Shown one piece after another: positions 16,957-25,479 of a stretch of 64,000 nucleotides of DNA; the stretch's first letter is position 1, and every line of letters begins with the position of its first letter. A program made the translations under genes and the position numbers. This DNA is from Candidatus Gastranaerophilales bacterium (GTDB lineage Bacteria; Cyanobacteriota; Vampirovibrionia; Gastranaerophilales; Gastranaerophilaceae): the NCBI GenBank assembly GCA_944322785.1, contig CALUPW010000001.1, positions 248,001 to 312,000 on the forward strand, given 5' to 3'. The notes below the pieces were generated by a model. The model ran no database searches and had not been told where the DNA came from. It was given only the letters and a program-made list of their open reading frames with translations.

Positions 16957-17424
16957 ATTTGTGATACCGGCAAGCTTAAATCTGATTATTTTACCTAAAT
17001 CATTAAGACTCATTTCAACCTGATAGCCTATTTTGCCTGCGCTGAAAATTATTGTGTCAAAATTTTTTGCGGATATGTCGATTGTTGTGTCAAAAAACTT
17101 TTTCATGCCAATGGGCGAGCAGCCGCCGTGAATGTATCCGGTGAGCGGCAAAAGTTCTTTGGATTTAATCATTTCAACGGATTTTTCCCCGACAGCATGA
17201 GCTGCTTTTTTTAAATCCAGCTCCCCTTCAACAGGAACCATAAAAACATAGTATTTTTTTGATTTTGAAACGGTTACAAGAGTTTTAAAAACCTGTTTAG
17301 GATTTTGACCCAGAACATTTGCAACTTCAACTCCGCTTATTGCATCGGTTTCTGTGTAGGAAGATGACTTATATTTTATTTTGTGTGCATCAAGCATTCG
17401 CATTACATTTGTTTTAAATTCCAT
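16951..17424 (-). CDS. ybaK: Cys-tRNA(Pro)/aminoacyl-tRNA deacylase (YbaK family)
   Basis: A 157-residue editing enzyme that hydrolyses mischarged Cys-tRNA(Pro). YbaK/EbsC family marks are FKTLVT, the Lys-containing KKAAHAVGEKSVEMI, and GYIHGGCSPIGMKK (the conserved GGCSPIG loop). The single-domain length matches YbaK rather than the ProRS insertion domain. Its start overlaps the end of the DUF4186 gene upstream by 11 bases, so the two are translationally coupled. At its 3' end it overlaps the HD gene by six bases. Confidence 0.92.
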   Translation of the reverse strand: MEFKTNVMRMLDAHKIKYKSSSYTETDAISGVEVANVLGQNPKQVFKTLVTVSKSKKYYVFMVPVEGELDLKKAAHAVGEKSVEMIKSKELLPLTGYIHGGCSPIGMKKFFDTTIDISAKNFDTIIFSAGKIGYQVEMSLNDLGKIIRFKLAGITNL

Positions 17425-17770
17425 TATTTACCTGCCTTTTTAACCATTCCATTATCAAATCAACCAGATATTCCTGCTGTTTTTCCGAAAGTTCGACATC
17501 TTTCGGAAATTTGTGCCATTTATTAATACAGCTGCGGCAGCATGTAGCTGTTGCATGCTGTGCGGTAAAAACAGGATGTCCTTTTGTAGGAGTTTGCTTT
17601 CCGTCGTTTGGAATGTATGCCGGCGCAATCCGTTTTTTTATAAAATCTTCTGCATGTGATTTTATAACGTCAAAACCTTTTTCATCAAAATATTTACGGT
17701 CTTTTTCCTTTAACTTAAATCTGCTGCGAAATTCAGATTTTGACAACTTTTTAAAAATATCATCGTACAT
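17414..17770 (-). CDS. DUF4186 family protein
   Basis: A 118-residue soluble protein with the DUF4186 signature: FRLK-type N-terminus (KLSKSEFRSRFKLKEKDRKY), then NDGKQTPTKGHPVFTAQHAT, ACC-type CCRSCINKWH and a C-terminal helical LIMEWL. The conserved Cys pair and His residues suggest a metal site; function is unknown. The ATG at 17,770 has no Shine-Dalgarno, but TGC-TAATTT sits exactly six bases before it (17,785-17,777), so the mRNA is probably leaderless. First gene of a two-gene operon with ybaK. Confidence 0.82.
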   Translation of the reverse strand: MYDDIFKKLSKSEFRSRFKLKEKDRKYFDEKGFDVIKSHAEDFIKKRIAPAYIPNDGKQTPTKGHPVFTAQHATATCCRSCINKWHKFPKDVELSEKQQEYLVDLIMEWLKRQVNNGI

Positions 17771-17913
17771 AACAATAAATTAGCACAAAAGTTTTTTAAT
17801 AACTTGACATATCAGCTATTTGCAAAAGAAAATAAATTTGTTAAAATAAATTTACAAAATATATAGCAAAAAAATTTTTGGGGTGTTTTATAATTTTCAA
17901 ACGGAGGCATTTA

Positions 17914-18567
17914 ATGCAGGTAAATTTTACGGGAATAAAAAATATAGGTTTTATACAATCTTGTTGTATATATAAACCGGCTGAACATTCAAACGGAACA
18001 AATACGGTTATAACGCAGGAAGAATATCCGCTACAACGGGACGGATATTTGATGAATATTCAGCTTACGGATGATTATAACGGCAAACATTTAACTAATT
18101 TTAAAAAAGCGCTTGAGAAATCAGGACTATCGTTTTATGAATACAAACATCCCGTAAATAAAAATTTTTTAAATATTCTTGCAACTGAAGATACCTACGA
18201 TGAAGGTGAATTTGAAGAAAGTTACTCGGATTTTACTCTGAATGGTAAACCGTTAGAGGTTACTGATAAAACGCTTCCGATATTTTCATATCTCGCAAAA
18301 CTGGTTCGTGAAATAAGCTTAAAACCGAAAAAAGAATTTGTTGTAAATTCGGATTATTTAGCAAGCGATGACCTTAATGAAGGACTTATCATAGGACAAG
18401 ATATGCAGAAAATTTGCGGTAAAGATTTTGAAAAGGTAATTCTAGATGCTCATGACCCGAAGTTTGTAAAAAAGGGCGCAGCTGCCATAGACAACATAAT
18501 AATGGATACTATGGAAAATTATTTTACGTTAGAGCCGGTGTGCGGGGAATATAATAACAAAAATTAA
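17914..18567 (+). CDS. Lineage-specific protein with N-terminal VNFTG motif
   Basis: 217 residues from the ATG at 17,914, which has GGAGG seven bases upstream; a longer frame from 17,878 has no ribosome site. The opening MQVNFTGIKNI resembles the [N/T]F[T/R/Q]G signature seen near other N-termini in this window. The rest is a mixed alpha/beta acidic protein without signal peptide, membrane helix or known motif. I do not recognise a family. It probably belongs to a group restricted to this bacterial lineage. Confidence 0.65.
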   Translation: MQVNFTGIKNIGFIQSCCIYKPAEHSNGTNTVITQEEYPLQRDGYLMNIQLTDDYNGKHLTNFKKALEKSGLSFYEYKHPVNKNFLNILATEDTYDEGEFEESYSDFTLNGKPLEVTDKTLPIFSYLAKLVREISLKPKKEFVVNSDYLASDDLNEGLIIGQDMQKICGKDFEKVILDAHDPKFVKKGAAAIDNIIMDTMENYFTLEPVCGEYNNKN

Positions 18568-18661
18568 TATTTAAAGCTTGCTTTGAGCCTTATTTTATGC
18601 GATAAATTTAAAATAACGGACTGCTATTAATAACGTATTTTGCAGCAGCAAAGAGGTGAAA

Positions 18662-19651
18662 ATGTCGGTATTAGTTTTAGGCGGAGCGGGTTATATAGGT
18701 TCTCATACGGTTTATGAACTTGTAGATAGAGATGAGGATGTTGTAATTGCAGACAATCTTCAGACAGGATATATGGATGCAGTTCACCCAAACGCACGTT
18801 TTTATGAAGGCGATATTAGGGACGAAAACTTTTTAAATGCTTTGTTTAATGAAGAAAAAATAGATTCCGTCATCCATTTTGCGGCAAACTCGCTTGTGGG
18901 CGAAAGCATGACAGATCCTTTAAAATACTATGATAACAACCTTTACGGTACAATGGTGCTTTTAAAATCCATGGTTAAAAACGGGATTAACAAAATAGTT
19001 TTTTCTTCTACTGCCGCAACTTACGGCGAGCCGGAAAATATTCCGATACTTGAAAGTGATTTAAAAGAGCCGACAAATACATACGGCGAAACAAAACTTG
19101 CTATGGAAAAAATGATTAAATGGGTTTCCATGGCGCATGATTTAAGATTTGTTTCTCTTCGCTATTTCAATGCCTGTGGAGCGCACAAATCAGCGAAAAT
19201 AGGTGAGGCGCACAAACCTGAAACACATTTAATTCCTTTAATTTTGCAGGTTCCAAACGGACGCCGGGGGCATATAAATATTTTCGGCGATGATTATGAT
19301 ACGCCGGATGGAACATGTATTAGAGATTATATCCATGTAACGGATTTGGCTCAAGCGCATATTTTGGCTGTAGAATACCTTCAAAAAGGCGGTGAAAATA
19401 ATATTTTCAATCTCGGAAACGGTGTAGGCTTCAGTGTAAAAGAAGTCGTTGAAACCGCACGCAAAGTTACGGGACATCCCATTCCCGCAGTAATATCTCC
19501 CCGTCGTGCGGGTGATCCTGCAAGGCTGGTGGCTTCATGTGAAAAAGCAAAACAAATTCTGGGCTGGAAACCATCGTATACAGAGTTGGATGAAATAATC
19601 GACTCTGCCTGGAACTGGCATAAAAATCACCCTGATGGATTTATACATTAA
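18662..19651 (+). CDS. galE: UDP-glucose 4-epimerase
   Basis: Interconverts UDP-glucose and UDP-galactose (or the GlcNAc/GalNAc pair) using bound NAD. Extended short-chain dehydrogenase fold: GGAGYIGSH nucleotide loop at the N-terminus, SSTAATYG with the catalytic Ser/Thr, the YGETK catalytic Tyr-Lys pair, and CIRDYIHVTDLA. GAHKSAKIGEAHKPETHLIP is typical GalE. The length is 329 residues. AGAGGTG supports the ATG at 18,662 rather than the in-frame GTG two codons earlier. It stands alone, so a role in surface polysaccharide supply is more likely than galactose use. Confidence 0.94.
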   Translation: MSVLVLGGAGYIGSHTVYELVDRDEDVVIADNLQTGYMDAVHPNARFYEGDIRDENFLNALFNEEKIDSVIHFAANSLVGESMTDPLKYYDNNLYGTMVLLKSMVKNGINKIVFSSTAATYGEPENIPILESDLKEPTNTYGETKLAMEKMIKWVSMAHDLRFVSLRYFNACGAHKSAKIGEAHKPETHLIPLILQVPNGRRGHINIFGDDYDTPDGTCIRDYIHVTDLAQAHILAVEYLQKGGENNIFNLGNGVGFSVKEVVETARKVTGHPIPAVISPRRAGDPARLVASCEKAKQILGWKPSYTELDEIIDSAWNWHKNHPDGFIH

Positions 19652-19689
19652 TAATTCAAATTTATTCTGTGAATTAGTTAAATATGAAA

Positions 19690-19734
19690 ACTAATCGGTA
19701 CGGTTATATGAATATCTTGTCCGATTAGTATTTT
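19690..19734 (+). terminator. Probable terminator of galE
   Basis: ACTAATCGG (19,690-19,698) pairs with CCGATTAGT (19,721-19,729) across a 22-base loop, followed by ATTTTG. The long loop makes it weaker than the others in this window. Confidence 0.55.
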
Positions 19735-19791
19735 GTGTAATTTTTTCCTCAGACCTGTGTGCTTTAATAAAAATGTAATAAGGAAAGATTT

Positions 19792-20364
19792 ATGTATAAA
19801 AACGTATTAAACATTTTATCTCTTACATTGCTTATTTCACTTGTTTTTGCCTGCTGCGCTCAGGCTGATGAAATAAAATTTGATAACAGAAGCTTTATTT
19901 TAAAAGCAACTGCTCAATCTCTCAATGTTCCGGATGCCTTGAATGAATATTTCCCGAAAAATGAAAATCATGAGAGTTGGACGGAAATGCTCGGGATTTA
20001 TCACCTTCCGCAGGAAAAAGACCCGATAAAATATGCGGAAAAATTTGATAAAGAAATCGAAAATAATGAGACATGCGTTTTGTTGAAATTTGTAAAAAAC
20101 AAAAAAACAGATCAGGCTGTAATAAGTTATCTGGAAAACGGAAATGAAAACGGTAAAAACTTTTTTACCTATAACGTTTACAAATACGAAAAAAATCCGA
20201 TTAAAGGAATTACAGAATTTAAATATTCAGTAAAATATTTCTTTAAAACAAACGAAGAAATCGTAACGATTGCAAATACGGTTCGAGCCGAAAACGACAA
20301 ATATATGACAATGCTGATATCTTCGCCTATTCCTCCTATTGTGGAAAAACAGCTTGCGCCGTAG
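19792..20364 (+). CDS. Secreted protein of unknown function
   Basis: 190 residues. A signal peptide (1-25) has the hydrophobic core ILSLTLLISLVFACCAQA; the double Cys is close to a lipobox but lacks the usual small residue at -1. The mature part is mixed alpha/beta with many Lys, Glu and Asn and ends in Pro-rich SSPIPPIVE. AAGGAAAG precedes the ATG. The protein is likely periplasmic. No family recognised. Confidence 0.65.
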   Translation: MYKNVLNILSLTLLISLVFACCAQADEIKFDNRSFILKATAQSLNVPDALNEYFPKNENHESWTEMLGIYHLPQEKDPIKYAEKFDKEIENNETCVLLKFVKNKKTDQAVISYLENGNENGKNFFTYNVYKYEKNPIKGITEFKYSVKYFFKTNEEIVTIANTVRAENDKYMTMLISSPIPPIVEKQLAP

Positions 20365-20368
20365 TTAA

Positions 20369-20755
20369 TTAAAACGGCATTCCGTACATGTTTTGCAATC
20401 CGTTCTGCATCATAAACATCTGCTGGCTGCTGTCGTAGTTTTGCGGGAATTGTTCAAAACTCATAGGTGCTGTTTTCATTTTCCCGTCAGAATTTTTCTT
20501 GATTTCATGAGGTTCACGCTGGGCAGCTTTTTCCTCTTTATTTCTCTGTAAAAATTTCGGAAGCGGCATTGCATAATCATCAGCGTTTTCCGAAGCTTCA
20601 TCATGTTTGTAATTTGAATACATAAAACCGTTCAAATCCTGTCCGTAACCTTCCGGAGGCACATAGTTATTGGCGTTTCCCCGATGTTCCGTTTCTGCAA
20701 TCGCTGCGGACGCCGCAAGTGTAATACATAAAATCAATGTTAAAACTTTTTTCAA
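20369..20755 (-). CDS. Small secreted Asn/Gln/Met-rich protein
   Basis: 128 residues from a TTG start at 20,755, chosen because GGAGG lies nine bases upstream and the resulting protein opens with a clean signal peptide (KKVLTLILCITLAASAAIA). The mature part is hydrophilic and low-complexity, with a Met/Gln/Asn-rich C-terminus (QQMFMMQNGLQNMYGM). It is probably unstructured in the periplasm or outside the cell. Convergent with the gene at 19,792, the stops being only a few bases apart. Family unknown. Confidence 0.65.
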   Translation of the reverse strand: MKKVLTLILCITLAASAAIAETEHRGNANNYVPPEGYGQDLNGFMYSNYKHDEASENADDYAMPLPKFLQRNKEEKAAQREPHEIKKNSDGKMKTAPMSFEQFPQNYDSSQQMFMMQNGLQNMYGMPF

Positions 20756-20860
20756 TTTCCAGTCCTCCGTCAGGTTATTTGAGGGCTTTGCCCGAATAAT
20801 TATTAATAACATTATAACAAAAATTTTTTTGCAGGCAAGATTAATAATTCTAAAGAATTA

Positions 20861-20889
20861 TTGCAAAGCTGCTAAAAGTCTGCTACAAT
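20861..20889 (+). promoter_or_regulatory. Promoter of the HExxH protein gene
   Basis: TTGCAA (20,861-20,866), a 17-base spacer ending in TGC (extended -10), and TACAAT (20,884-20,889). An AATAATTC/GAATTATT inverted repeat (20,842-20,861) lies immediately upstream and could be an operator. Confidence 0.65.
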
Positions 20890-20912
20890 ATTAGCAGAAA
20901 GAAGGTTAGGTA

Positions 20913-21311
20913 ATGATAAGTCCGGTAAGATTGTACACAAACAACTATTCCTCCGCACAAAATCAACAGCGGCAGGATATGATTAATCAAAGGTATAACG
21001 AAATTTATTCTCATGAACTTGCGCATCAAAGAGCAGGAGGAAGTCTTGCCGGCGGTATTGTTATTGAACGTGATGCCAACGGGATTCCAATCGGCGGGCA
21101 TGTGCCTATAAAAATGCCTGCGCTCGATAAAAATAATCCCGACAAAACTATAAAAGATGCAAATACTGTAATTAGTTCTGCGATGGCACCGTCTGATCCT
21201 TCCGATCAGGATTACCGTGTTGCAAATCAGGCAAGAATGATTAAATTTCAAGCAGAAAATTATAAAAAAGAGCACCCGCAGGTCGGACAAAAATTGAATT
21301 TAGTCGGATAA
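20913..21311 (+). CDS. SprA-related HExxH protein
   Basis: 132 residues. The centre (about 30-65) carries HELAHQRAGG (HELAH matches HExxH), then SLAGGIVIERDANGIPIGGH. This matches the conserved block of the SprA-related putative metalloprotease family. There, HExxH plus a downstream His would bind zinc. The protein is much shorter than typical members and has no signal peptide, so it is a minimal version of the domain. Proteolytic activity is inferred only. It has its own promoter; the next gene begins three bases after its stop. Confidence 0.75.
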   Translation: MISPVRLYTNNYSSAQNQQRQDMINQRYNEIYSHELAHQRAGGSLAGGIVIERDANGIPIGGHVPIKMPALDKNNPDKTIKDANTVISSAMAPSDPSDQDYRVANQARMIKFQAENYKKEHPQVGQKLNLVG

Positions 21312-21314
21312 TTT

Positions 21315-21533
21315 ATGAAAAAATTTTTAATTGTTTTTATAATACTTATTTTTGAGTGTTTGACATTTCCGCAGGCAGTTCCGGCAGAACCCGTTATGTT
21401 TAATGTACAGACACAGAAGGTTCATAAAATAACCTGTCCGCACGCTAAAAAATGCACCAAAAATTGTATAAAAATTGAGAGAAAAGATGCCTACGTTCAG
21501 GGTGGAAAACCCTGCAAAACCTGCGGCGGATAA
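21315..21533 (+). CDS. Small secreted cysteine-rich protein (Ada-like metal motif)
   Basis: 72 residues: a signal peptide (1-24) followed by a compact Cys-rich module (VHKITCPHAKKCTKNC, then GGKPCKTCGG). The spacing, with a final G-x-PCxxC, is like the zinc-binding module of Ada and of extracellular nucleases (x-H-x3-C ... PCxxC). It is probably a secreted zinc-binding peptide. The three-base gap behind the HExxH gene implies co-translation and perhaps a functional link. Confidence 0.7.
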   Translation: MKKFLIVFIILIFECLTFPQAVPAEPVMFNVQTQKVHKITCPHAKKCTKNCIKIERKDAYVQGGKPCKTCGG

Positions 21534-21547
21534 AAAAAATTGAAAAA

Positions 21548-21579
21548 GGCGGACTGATTTATCAGTCCGCCGGAATTTT
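21548..21579. terminator. Terminator between convergent genes
   Basis: GGCGGACTGAT (21,548-21,558) pairs with ATCAGTCCGCC (21,561-21,571) and is followed by GGAATTTTTA. It serves the 20,913-21,533 pair and borders the opposite gene. Confidence 0.88.
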
Positions 21580-21821
21580 TATTTATGAGCTTTTTTATCA
21601 GCCTCTTTCATCGCTTTCTTTTCAGCTTCTTCGGCCTTTTTCTCCGCATGTTTTTCCTTCATTTCATCAACTTTTGCCTCTACTTTGTCTTTTACATGTT
21701 CGGCACCTTTTTTGACGTTTTCTTTGATATCATGCGCTTTATCTTTTATATCTTCTGCGGCGTGTTCCGCTTTTTCTTTTAAAGTTTCTTTGTTTTTATC
21801 ATTCATTTTTTCGTCTTTCAT
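21579..21821 (-). CDS. LEA/YtxH-like charged helical protein
   Basis: 80 residues, almost entirely Lys, Glu, Ala and Asp in 11-residue amphipathic repeats (KEKAEHAAEDIKDKAHDIKE, then KKGAEHVKDKVEAKVDEMKE). This pattern matches late-embryogenesis-abundant and apolipoprotein-like stress proteins, which stay disordered in water and fold on membranes or on drying. There is no signal peptide. AGGAG precedes the ATG. A general stress role is inferred from composition alone. Confidence 0.7.
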   Translation of the reverse strand: MKDEKMNDKNKETLKEKAEHAAEDIKDKAHDIKENVKKGAEHVKDKVEAKVDEMKEKHAEKKAEEAEKKAMKEADKKAHK

Positions 21822-21982
21822 TATTTTTTCTCCTAAAAATTATCTGATACACAATCGACAAATTGATTATAAATTATTTTAAAAAACTTTTAATTACTCA
21901 AATGTTTAATGTATCATTTGAATTGTAAGACGTTTTGATAATATATTATTGAAGTATTTTTGAGTTTAAAAAGGAGATTTAT

Positions 21983-23023
21983 ATGAAAGCGCTTGTATAT
22001 AACAGAGATTTTGAAGGGAATATAAAACTTTGCGAAAGAAAAGAACCTCAAATAATCAATTCAAAAGATGCAATAGTAAAAGTTACGCTTTCAACGATAT
22101 GCACGAGTGATTTGCATATCATAAAAGGTTTTGTGCCGGTAGCAAAAAACGATACTGTTCTGGGGCATGAATTTGTCGGAGAAATTGTAGCTGTCGGCGA
22201 TGATGTAAAAAATCTTTCAATCGGGGACAGAGTATGCGCAAATTGTGAAACTTTCTGCGGAGAGTGTTATTTTTGTAAAAGAGGTTTTATAAACAACTGT
22301 GTTAACGGCGGCTGGGAGCTTGGCTGCAGGATTGACGGATGTCAGGCTGAGTATGTTAGAGTTCCGTATGCGGAAAACGGGTTAACAAAACTGCCGGAGG
22401 GTGTAAGTTATGAATCGGCATTGTTTGTGGGGGATATTTTGTCAAGCGGATATTTTGGCACTGAAATGTGCGAAATAAAAGATGGTGATACAATTGCCGT
22501 AATAGGAGCAGGCCCTGTCGGGTTGTGCGCCATGATGTGTGCAAAATATATGAAAGCCGGCAAAGTTATTGCAATTGATATTGATGAAACAAGACTAAAG
22601 ATTGCATCAGATAAAGGGCTTGCGGATTTTGTATTCAATCCCCAAAATTGTGATATTGAAAATGAAGTTAAAAAACTGACTGAAAACCGTGGTGCGGACG
22701 GGGTAATTGAGTGCGCCGGTGTCAAAGAAACTTTTGAAATGAGCTGGAAAATCGCACGACCAAATGCAATTGTCGGGGTGGTTGCAATGTATGAAGAACC
22801 GCTTAGCTTGCCGCTTCCGGATATGTACGGTAAAAATCTTACATTTAAAACCGGCGGTGTTGATGCGATACACTGTCAAAAACTTGTGAAATTGATTGAA
22901 GAAAAGAAAATTTCAACCGATTTTTTGATTACGCAAAAGTTTAAACTTGAAAATATTATTGAGGCCTACCGATATTTTAACGACAAGCCGCAGGGTTGTT
23001 TAAAGATTGCAATAACACCGTAA
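21983..23023 (+). CDS. Zinc-dependent alcohol dehydrogenase (MDR family)
   Basis: 346 residues with full zinc MDR marks: the catalytic Cys in TICTSD (about 41), GHEFVGE (about 62), and structural zinc cysteines in CETFCGECYFCKRGFINNC. The NAD loop is VIGAGPVGLCAM (about 174). The Asp following strand 2 (AIDIDE) favours NAD over NADP. A secondary alcohol, butanediol or threonine-type substrate is likely but not resolved. AAGGAG precedes the ATG. It stands alone, with no operon partners. Confidence 0.9.
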   Translation: MKALVYNRDFEGNIKLCERKEPQIINSKDAIVKVTLSTICTSDLHIIKGFVPVAKNDTVLGHEFVGEIVAVGDDVKNLSIGDRVCANCETFCGECYFCKRGFINNCVNGGWELGCRIDGCQAEYVRVPYAENGLTKLPEGVSYESALFVGDILSSGYFGTEMCEIKDGDTIAVIGAGPVGLCAMMCAKYMKAGKVIAIDIDETRLKIASDKGLADFVFNPQNCDIENEVKKLTENRGADGVIECAGVKETFEMSWKIARPNAIVGVVAMYEEPLSLPLPDMYGKNLTFKTGGVDAIHCQKLVKLIEEKKISTDFLITQKFKLENIIEAYRYFNDKPQGCLKIAITP

Positions 23024-23105
23024 AAATTTTAATATTTTTTGAAAGACGACCAAGGCAGAAATTTTAGATAATTCTCGGACGCCATAGAATAGAAGCAGTT
23101 GCATG

Positions 23106-23141
23106 ACAGAAAAAACGGTCTTTTAAAGACCGTTTTTCTGT
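23106..23141. terminator. Bidirectional terminator
   Basis: ACAGAAAAAACGGTCTTT pairs with AAAGACCGTTTTTCTGT, giving A/T flanks on both sides. It lies between the dehydrogenase gene and the convergent cupin gene. Its core AACGGTCTTT is the same as that of the terminator at 29,693. Confidence 0.85.
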
Positions 23142-23446
23142 TAAATTTTTATCAAAAGAAATTTGCTGTCTTTGTTTGCAAGAACTTTGTGCTGTTCATC
23201 TTTTTTAAAGAGCAAAATTTCACCTTTTTCAACTTTAAATTTTTCTGCGTCAAAATGAAGTTCAATTTCGCCTTCCAGAACGTAAACAGCTGCATCACAA
23301 ATTGATGTATGAGTGTCAATAATTTCTCCTTTTTTAATTGCAATTACGCTTAAACTTCCGTCCCCCTGTTCCATCAAAACTTTTTTGTCAAATTTTTCAT
23401 CATCAAGATTTGCTATGTCTTTTGCTTTTAAAACATTGTAAAACAT
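23141..23446 (-). CDS. Cupin-domain protein
   Basis: A 101-residue single-domain beta-barrel cupin. Motif 1 is degenerate: HTSICDAAVYVLEGEIELHF has His and a Glu-position variant, and motif 2 reads ILLFKKDEQHKVLA with one His. Metal binding may be retained. AAGGAG precedes the ATG. Small cupins of this type sense or bind small ligands; the ligand is unknown. Confidence 0.8.
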   Translation of the reverse strand: MFYNVLKAKDIANLDDEKFDKKVLMEQGDGSLSVIAIKKGEIIDTHTSICDAAVYVLEGEIELHFDAEKFKVEKGEILLFKKDEQHKVLANKDSKFLLIKI

Positions 23447-23613
23447 AAAATTCTCCTTATTTTCTATCCTTTTAAATTAAAAATTCCGGACAAAACATTT
23501 TCATCCCCCGGACGGTTAGAATTTAAGAAAATATTTTTAAAGAAAAAATATTGACTATTCTGATAGCTATTTTGTGCAAGGAAATTTCAAGGGAAAAATT
23601 TCATAGTAAAAGT

Positions 23614-24330
23614 ATGAAAAAAATTTTATCAATATTTTTAATAATGTTATTGGGCTTGACGGCTTATGCAGAACCCTGCAGCACTCAGGAACAGGTGCTG
23701 GGATATGAACATATGTTCTGTGAAAAAGGAACACAAGAATCTAAAGTTGTGATTACAAATATGCGTAATATTCTCTGTAAAGGGAATGCTTTTAAAGTTG
23801 TTTATGACTGCAAATTTCAATCCGAATGTGCAAAAGCCGGCGATAAAATAAATTTTACCGTTCCTGAAAGTATTTATACTCAGGAAGGGACTCTTTTGAT
23901 ACCTGCCTGTTCAAAAGTTACAGGAACAATTATCAGAATTGAAAAGCAAAGACCGCCAAATAAAAATGCACGGGTATATTTTAATTTTGATTGTCTGATT
24001 TTTCCTGACGGCACATCTGTAGCAATGAGTGCAAGACCTGCGACAAAAAACGGAGAATTAAAAGAGAACGGATGGCATACTGCAGGCAAACTTGTCGGCA
24101 GCACACTCGGACTCGGGATAATCGGAGCCGGTGCTGCAACAGGTTTTGCGTTTATACCAAATCCGCACAGGTTCGGAACCGCTTATGCAATCGGGATTCC
24201 TGTCGGAACCGGCGTTGGTTTGCTTGCAGGACTTTTTACTCCGGGGCTTAAGTATCATGCAAAAGAGGGTGAAAGTTTGATAATTGTCTTGTGTGAAAAT
24301 CTTGCGCTTGAGAAACAGTGCTCAAATTAA
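23614..24330 (+). CDS. Secreted protein with glycine-zipper segment, unknown
   Basis: 238 residues from the ATG at 23,614, which gives a signal peptide (KKILSIFLIMLLGLTAYA); an upstream in-frame start adds only a non-signal extension. The mature part has six or more Cys, a beta-rich centre resembling the C-terminal barrels of VirB10/TrbI-like proteins (GTLLIPACSKVTGTIIRIE), and a Gly/Ala-rich hydrophobic segment (about 165-215). The VirB10 resemblance is weak and no secretion genes are nearby. Probably envelope-associated. Confidence 0.6.
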   Translation: MKKILSIFLIMLLGLTAYAEPCSTQEQVLGYEHMFCEKGTQESKVVITNMRNILCKGNAFKVVYDCKFQSECAKAGDKINFTVPESIYTQEGTLLIPACSKVTGTIIRIEKQRPPNKNARVYFNFDCLIFPDGTSVAMSARPATKNGELKENGWHTAGKLVGSTLGLGIIGAGAATGFAFIPNPHRFGTAYAIGIPVGTGVGLLAGLFTPGLKYHAKEGESLIIVLCENLALEKQCSN

Positions 24331-24360
24331 AATAACTTGTGAGAGGTTTTCTGCTAACAG

Positions 24361-24708
24361 TCAGAATGACGCATTATCATAATTTATTTCGGATTTTTCA
24401 TCAGTTGCCTCAAGTTTAAAAATTACCGGCCGAAGTCCGTCGTTACAGCTGCAAATTGCAACCCCGGGGACTTTTATCCAGTCGCCAAAGTAGAAAAGTT
24501 CTTTCCCTGAACCATGCGCAAGTGCAAAAACATATTGATAAATCGCTTTCCAGGCTTCATCGCAAAATCCTTCCGGTTTTGCATAATCAGCATAAAAAAT
24601 TTGTCCGGCTTTCATCATCGGGCATACAGTTAAACCGTCAATACCGTATTCTTTTGCAAGTTCCTCATCAAGTGTTGTTTTCAAAACGGTTATTTTAACC
24701 TTATTCAT
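24361..24708 (-). CDS. TIGR04076 family protein
   Basis: 115 residues from the ATG at 24,708 (AAAAGGAG upstream). The pattern fits the TIGR04076 family: VKITVLKTTLDEELAKEY, then VCPMMKAGQIF, FCDEAWKAIYQYVFALAHG, and CSCNDGLRPVIFKLEA. Conserved cysteines suggest a redox or metal role, but function is unknown. It is the last gene of the minus-strand tat operon, 33 bases after tatC. Confidence 0.8.
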   Translation of the reverse strand: MNKVKITVLKTTLDEELAKEYGIDGLTVCPMMKAGQIFYADYAKPEGFCDEAWKAIYQYVFALAHGSGKELFYFGDWIKVPGVAICSCNDGLRPVIFKLEATDEKSEINYDNASF

Positions 24709-24741
24709 AATAAACTCTCCTTTTAAACATAATATCAAAAA

Positions 24742-25479
24742 TTAACTTTCGTCAGATTTTTTTTCAAGAAATTTCGCACAGTAAAGTCCTGCCTCAAATA
24801 AAAGCCATGTCGGAACCCCGAGCATAAGCTGGCTTACAACATCGGGCGGTGTAAAAATTGCGGCAAGTATCAAAATTCCGACAATAATATAAGGCCGTGC
24901 TTTTTCTAATGTTGCAACTTTTATCAGTCCGAATTTTACACCCGCAAGAACAATCAGAGGAAATTGAAACATAAGTCCGAAAGCAAGCATCATAGCACCG
25001 GCAAGATTTATAAAGTTTGCAAGTCCCAGTGTCGGCTCAAGATTTGTGGTTGCAAATGCCAGTGAAAAATTCATTATTAACGGCAATATTAAAAATATGC
25101 AGAACAAATTGCCTGAAAGAAAAAGAATTGTTGCAAGAAAAATAGTTCTGTTAAAAAATTTTCTTTCATGTTCGTAAAGTGCAGGGAATACAAATATTTT
25201 GACCTGTGAAATTATATAGGGAAATGCAATCACAAATGAAAGAATTATTCCTGCCTTAAGCTGGATTATAAAAACCTCCATCGGCGAAAAATAGTGAAGT
25301 TTTGAAATGCCTTCAGGTATTGACGTTTTTATTAAAAAATTAATAAACTTCGGTGCAAGATAAAATCCGGCAGGCGACAAAAGAGCAACCGAGGCAATTG
25401 ATTTAATCAGCATGCTTCTTAAGGCTTCCAGATGTTCAATAAAAGATTGTTCCTGCTGGTTATTGTCCGTCGGTTCCAT
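24742..25479 (-). CDS. tatC: Sec-independent translocase TatC
   Basis: The receptor subunit of the twin-arginine translocase. About 245 residues with six membrane helices. Signature segments are SFIEHLEALRSMLIKS near the N-terminus, YFSPMEVFIIQLKAG, FPALYEHERKFF, and FTPPDVVSQLMLGVP. The start at 25,479 overlaps the 3' end of tatA by 20 bases; a longer frame to 25,521 only reads through tatA coding sequence. It would recognise the RR signals encoded by its operon neighbours. Confidence 0.95.
   Translation of the reverse strand: MEPTDNNQQEQSFIEHLEALRSMLIKSIASVALLSPAGFYLAPKFINFLIKTSIPEGISKLHYFSPMEVFIIQLKAGIILSFVIAFPYIISQVKIFVFPALYEHERKFFNRTIFLATILFLSGNLFCIFLILPLIMNFSLAFATTNLEPTLGLANFINLAGAMMLAFGLMFQFPLIVLAGVKFGLIKVATLEKARPYIIVGILILAAIFTPPDVVSQLMLGVPTWLLFEAGLYCAKFLEKKSDES

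Noticed and set aside
21585-21782. Phe-rich plus-strand frame opposite the charged helical protein
   Set aside because: It is the mirror of Lys/Glu codons in the minus-strand gene, which has a proper ribosome site.
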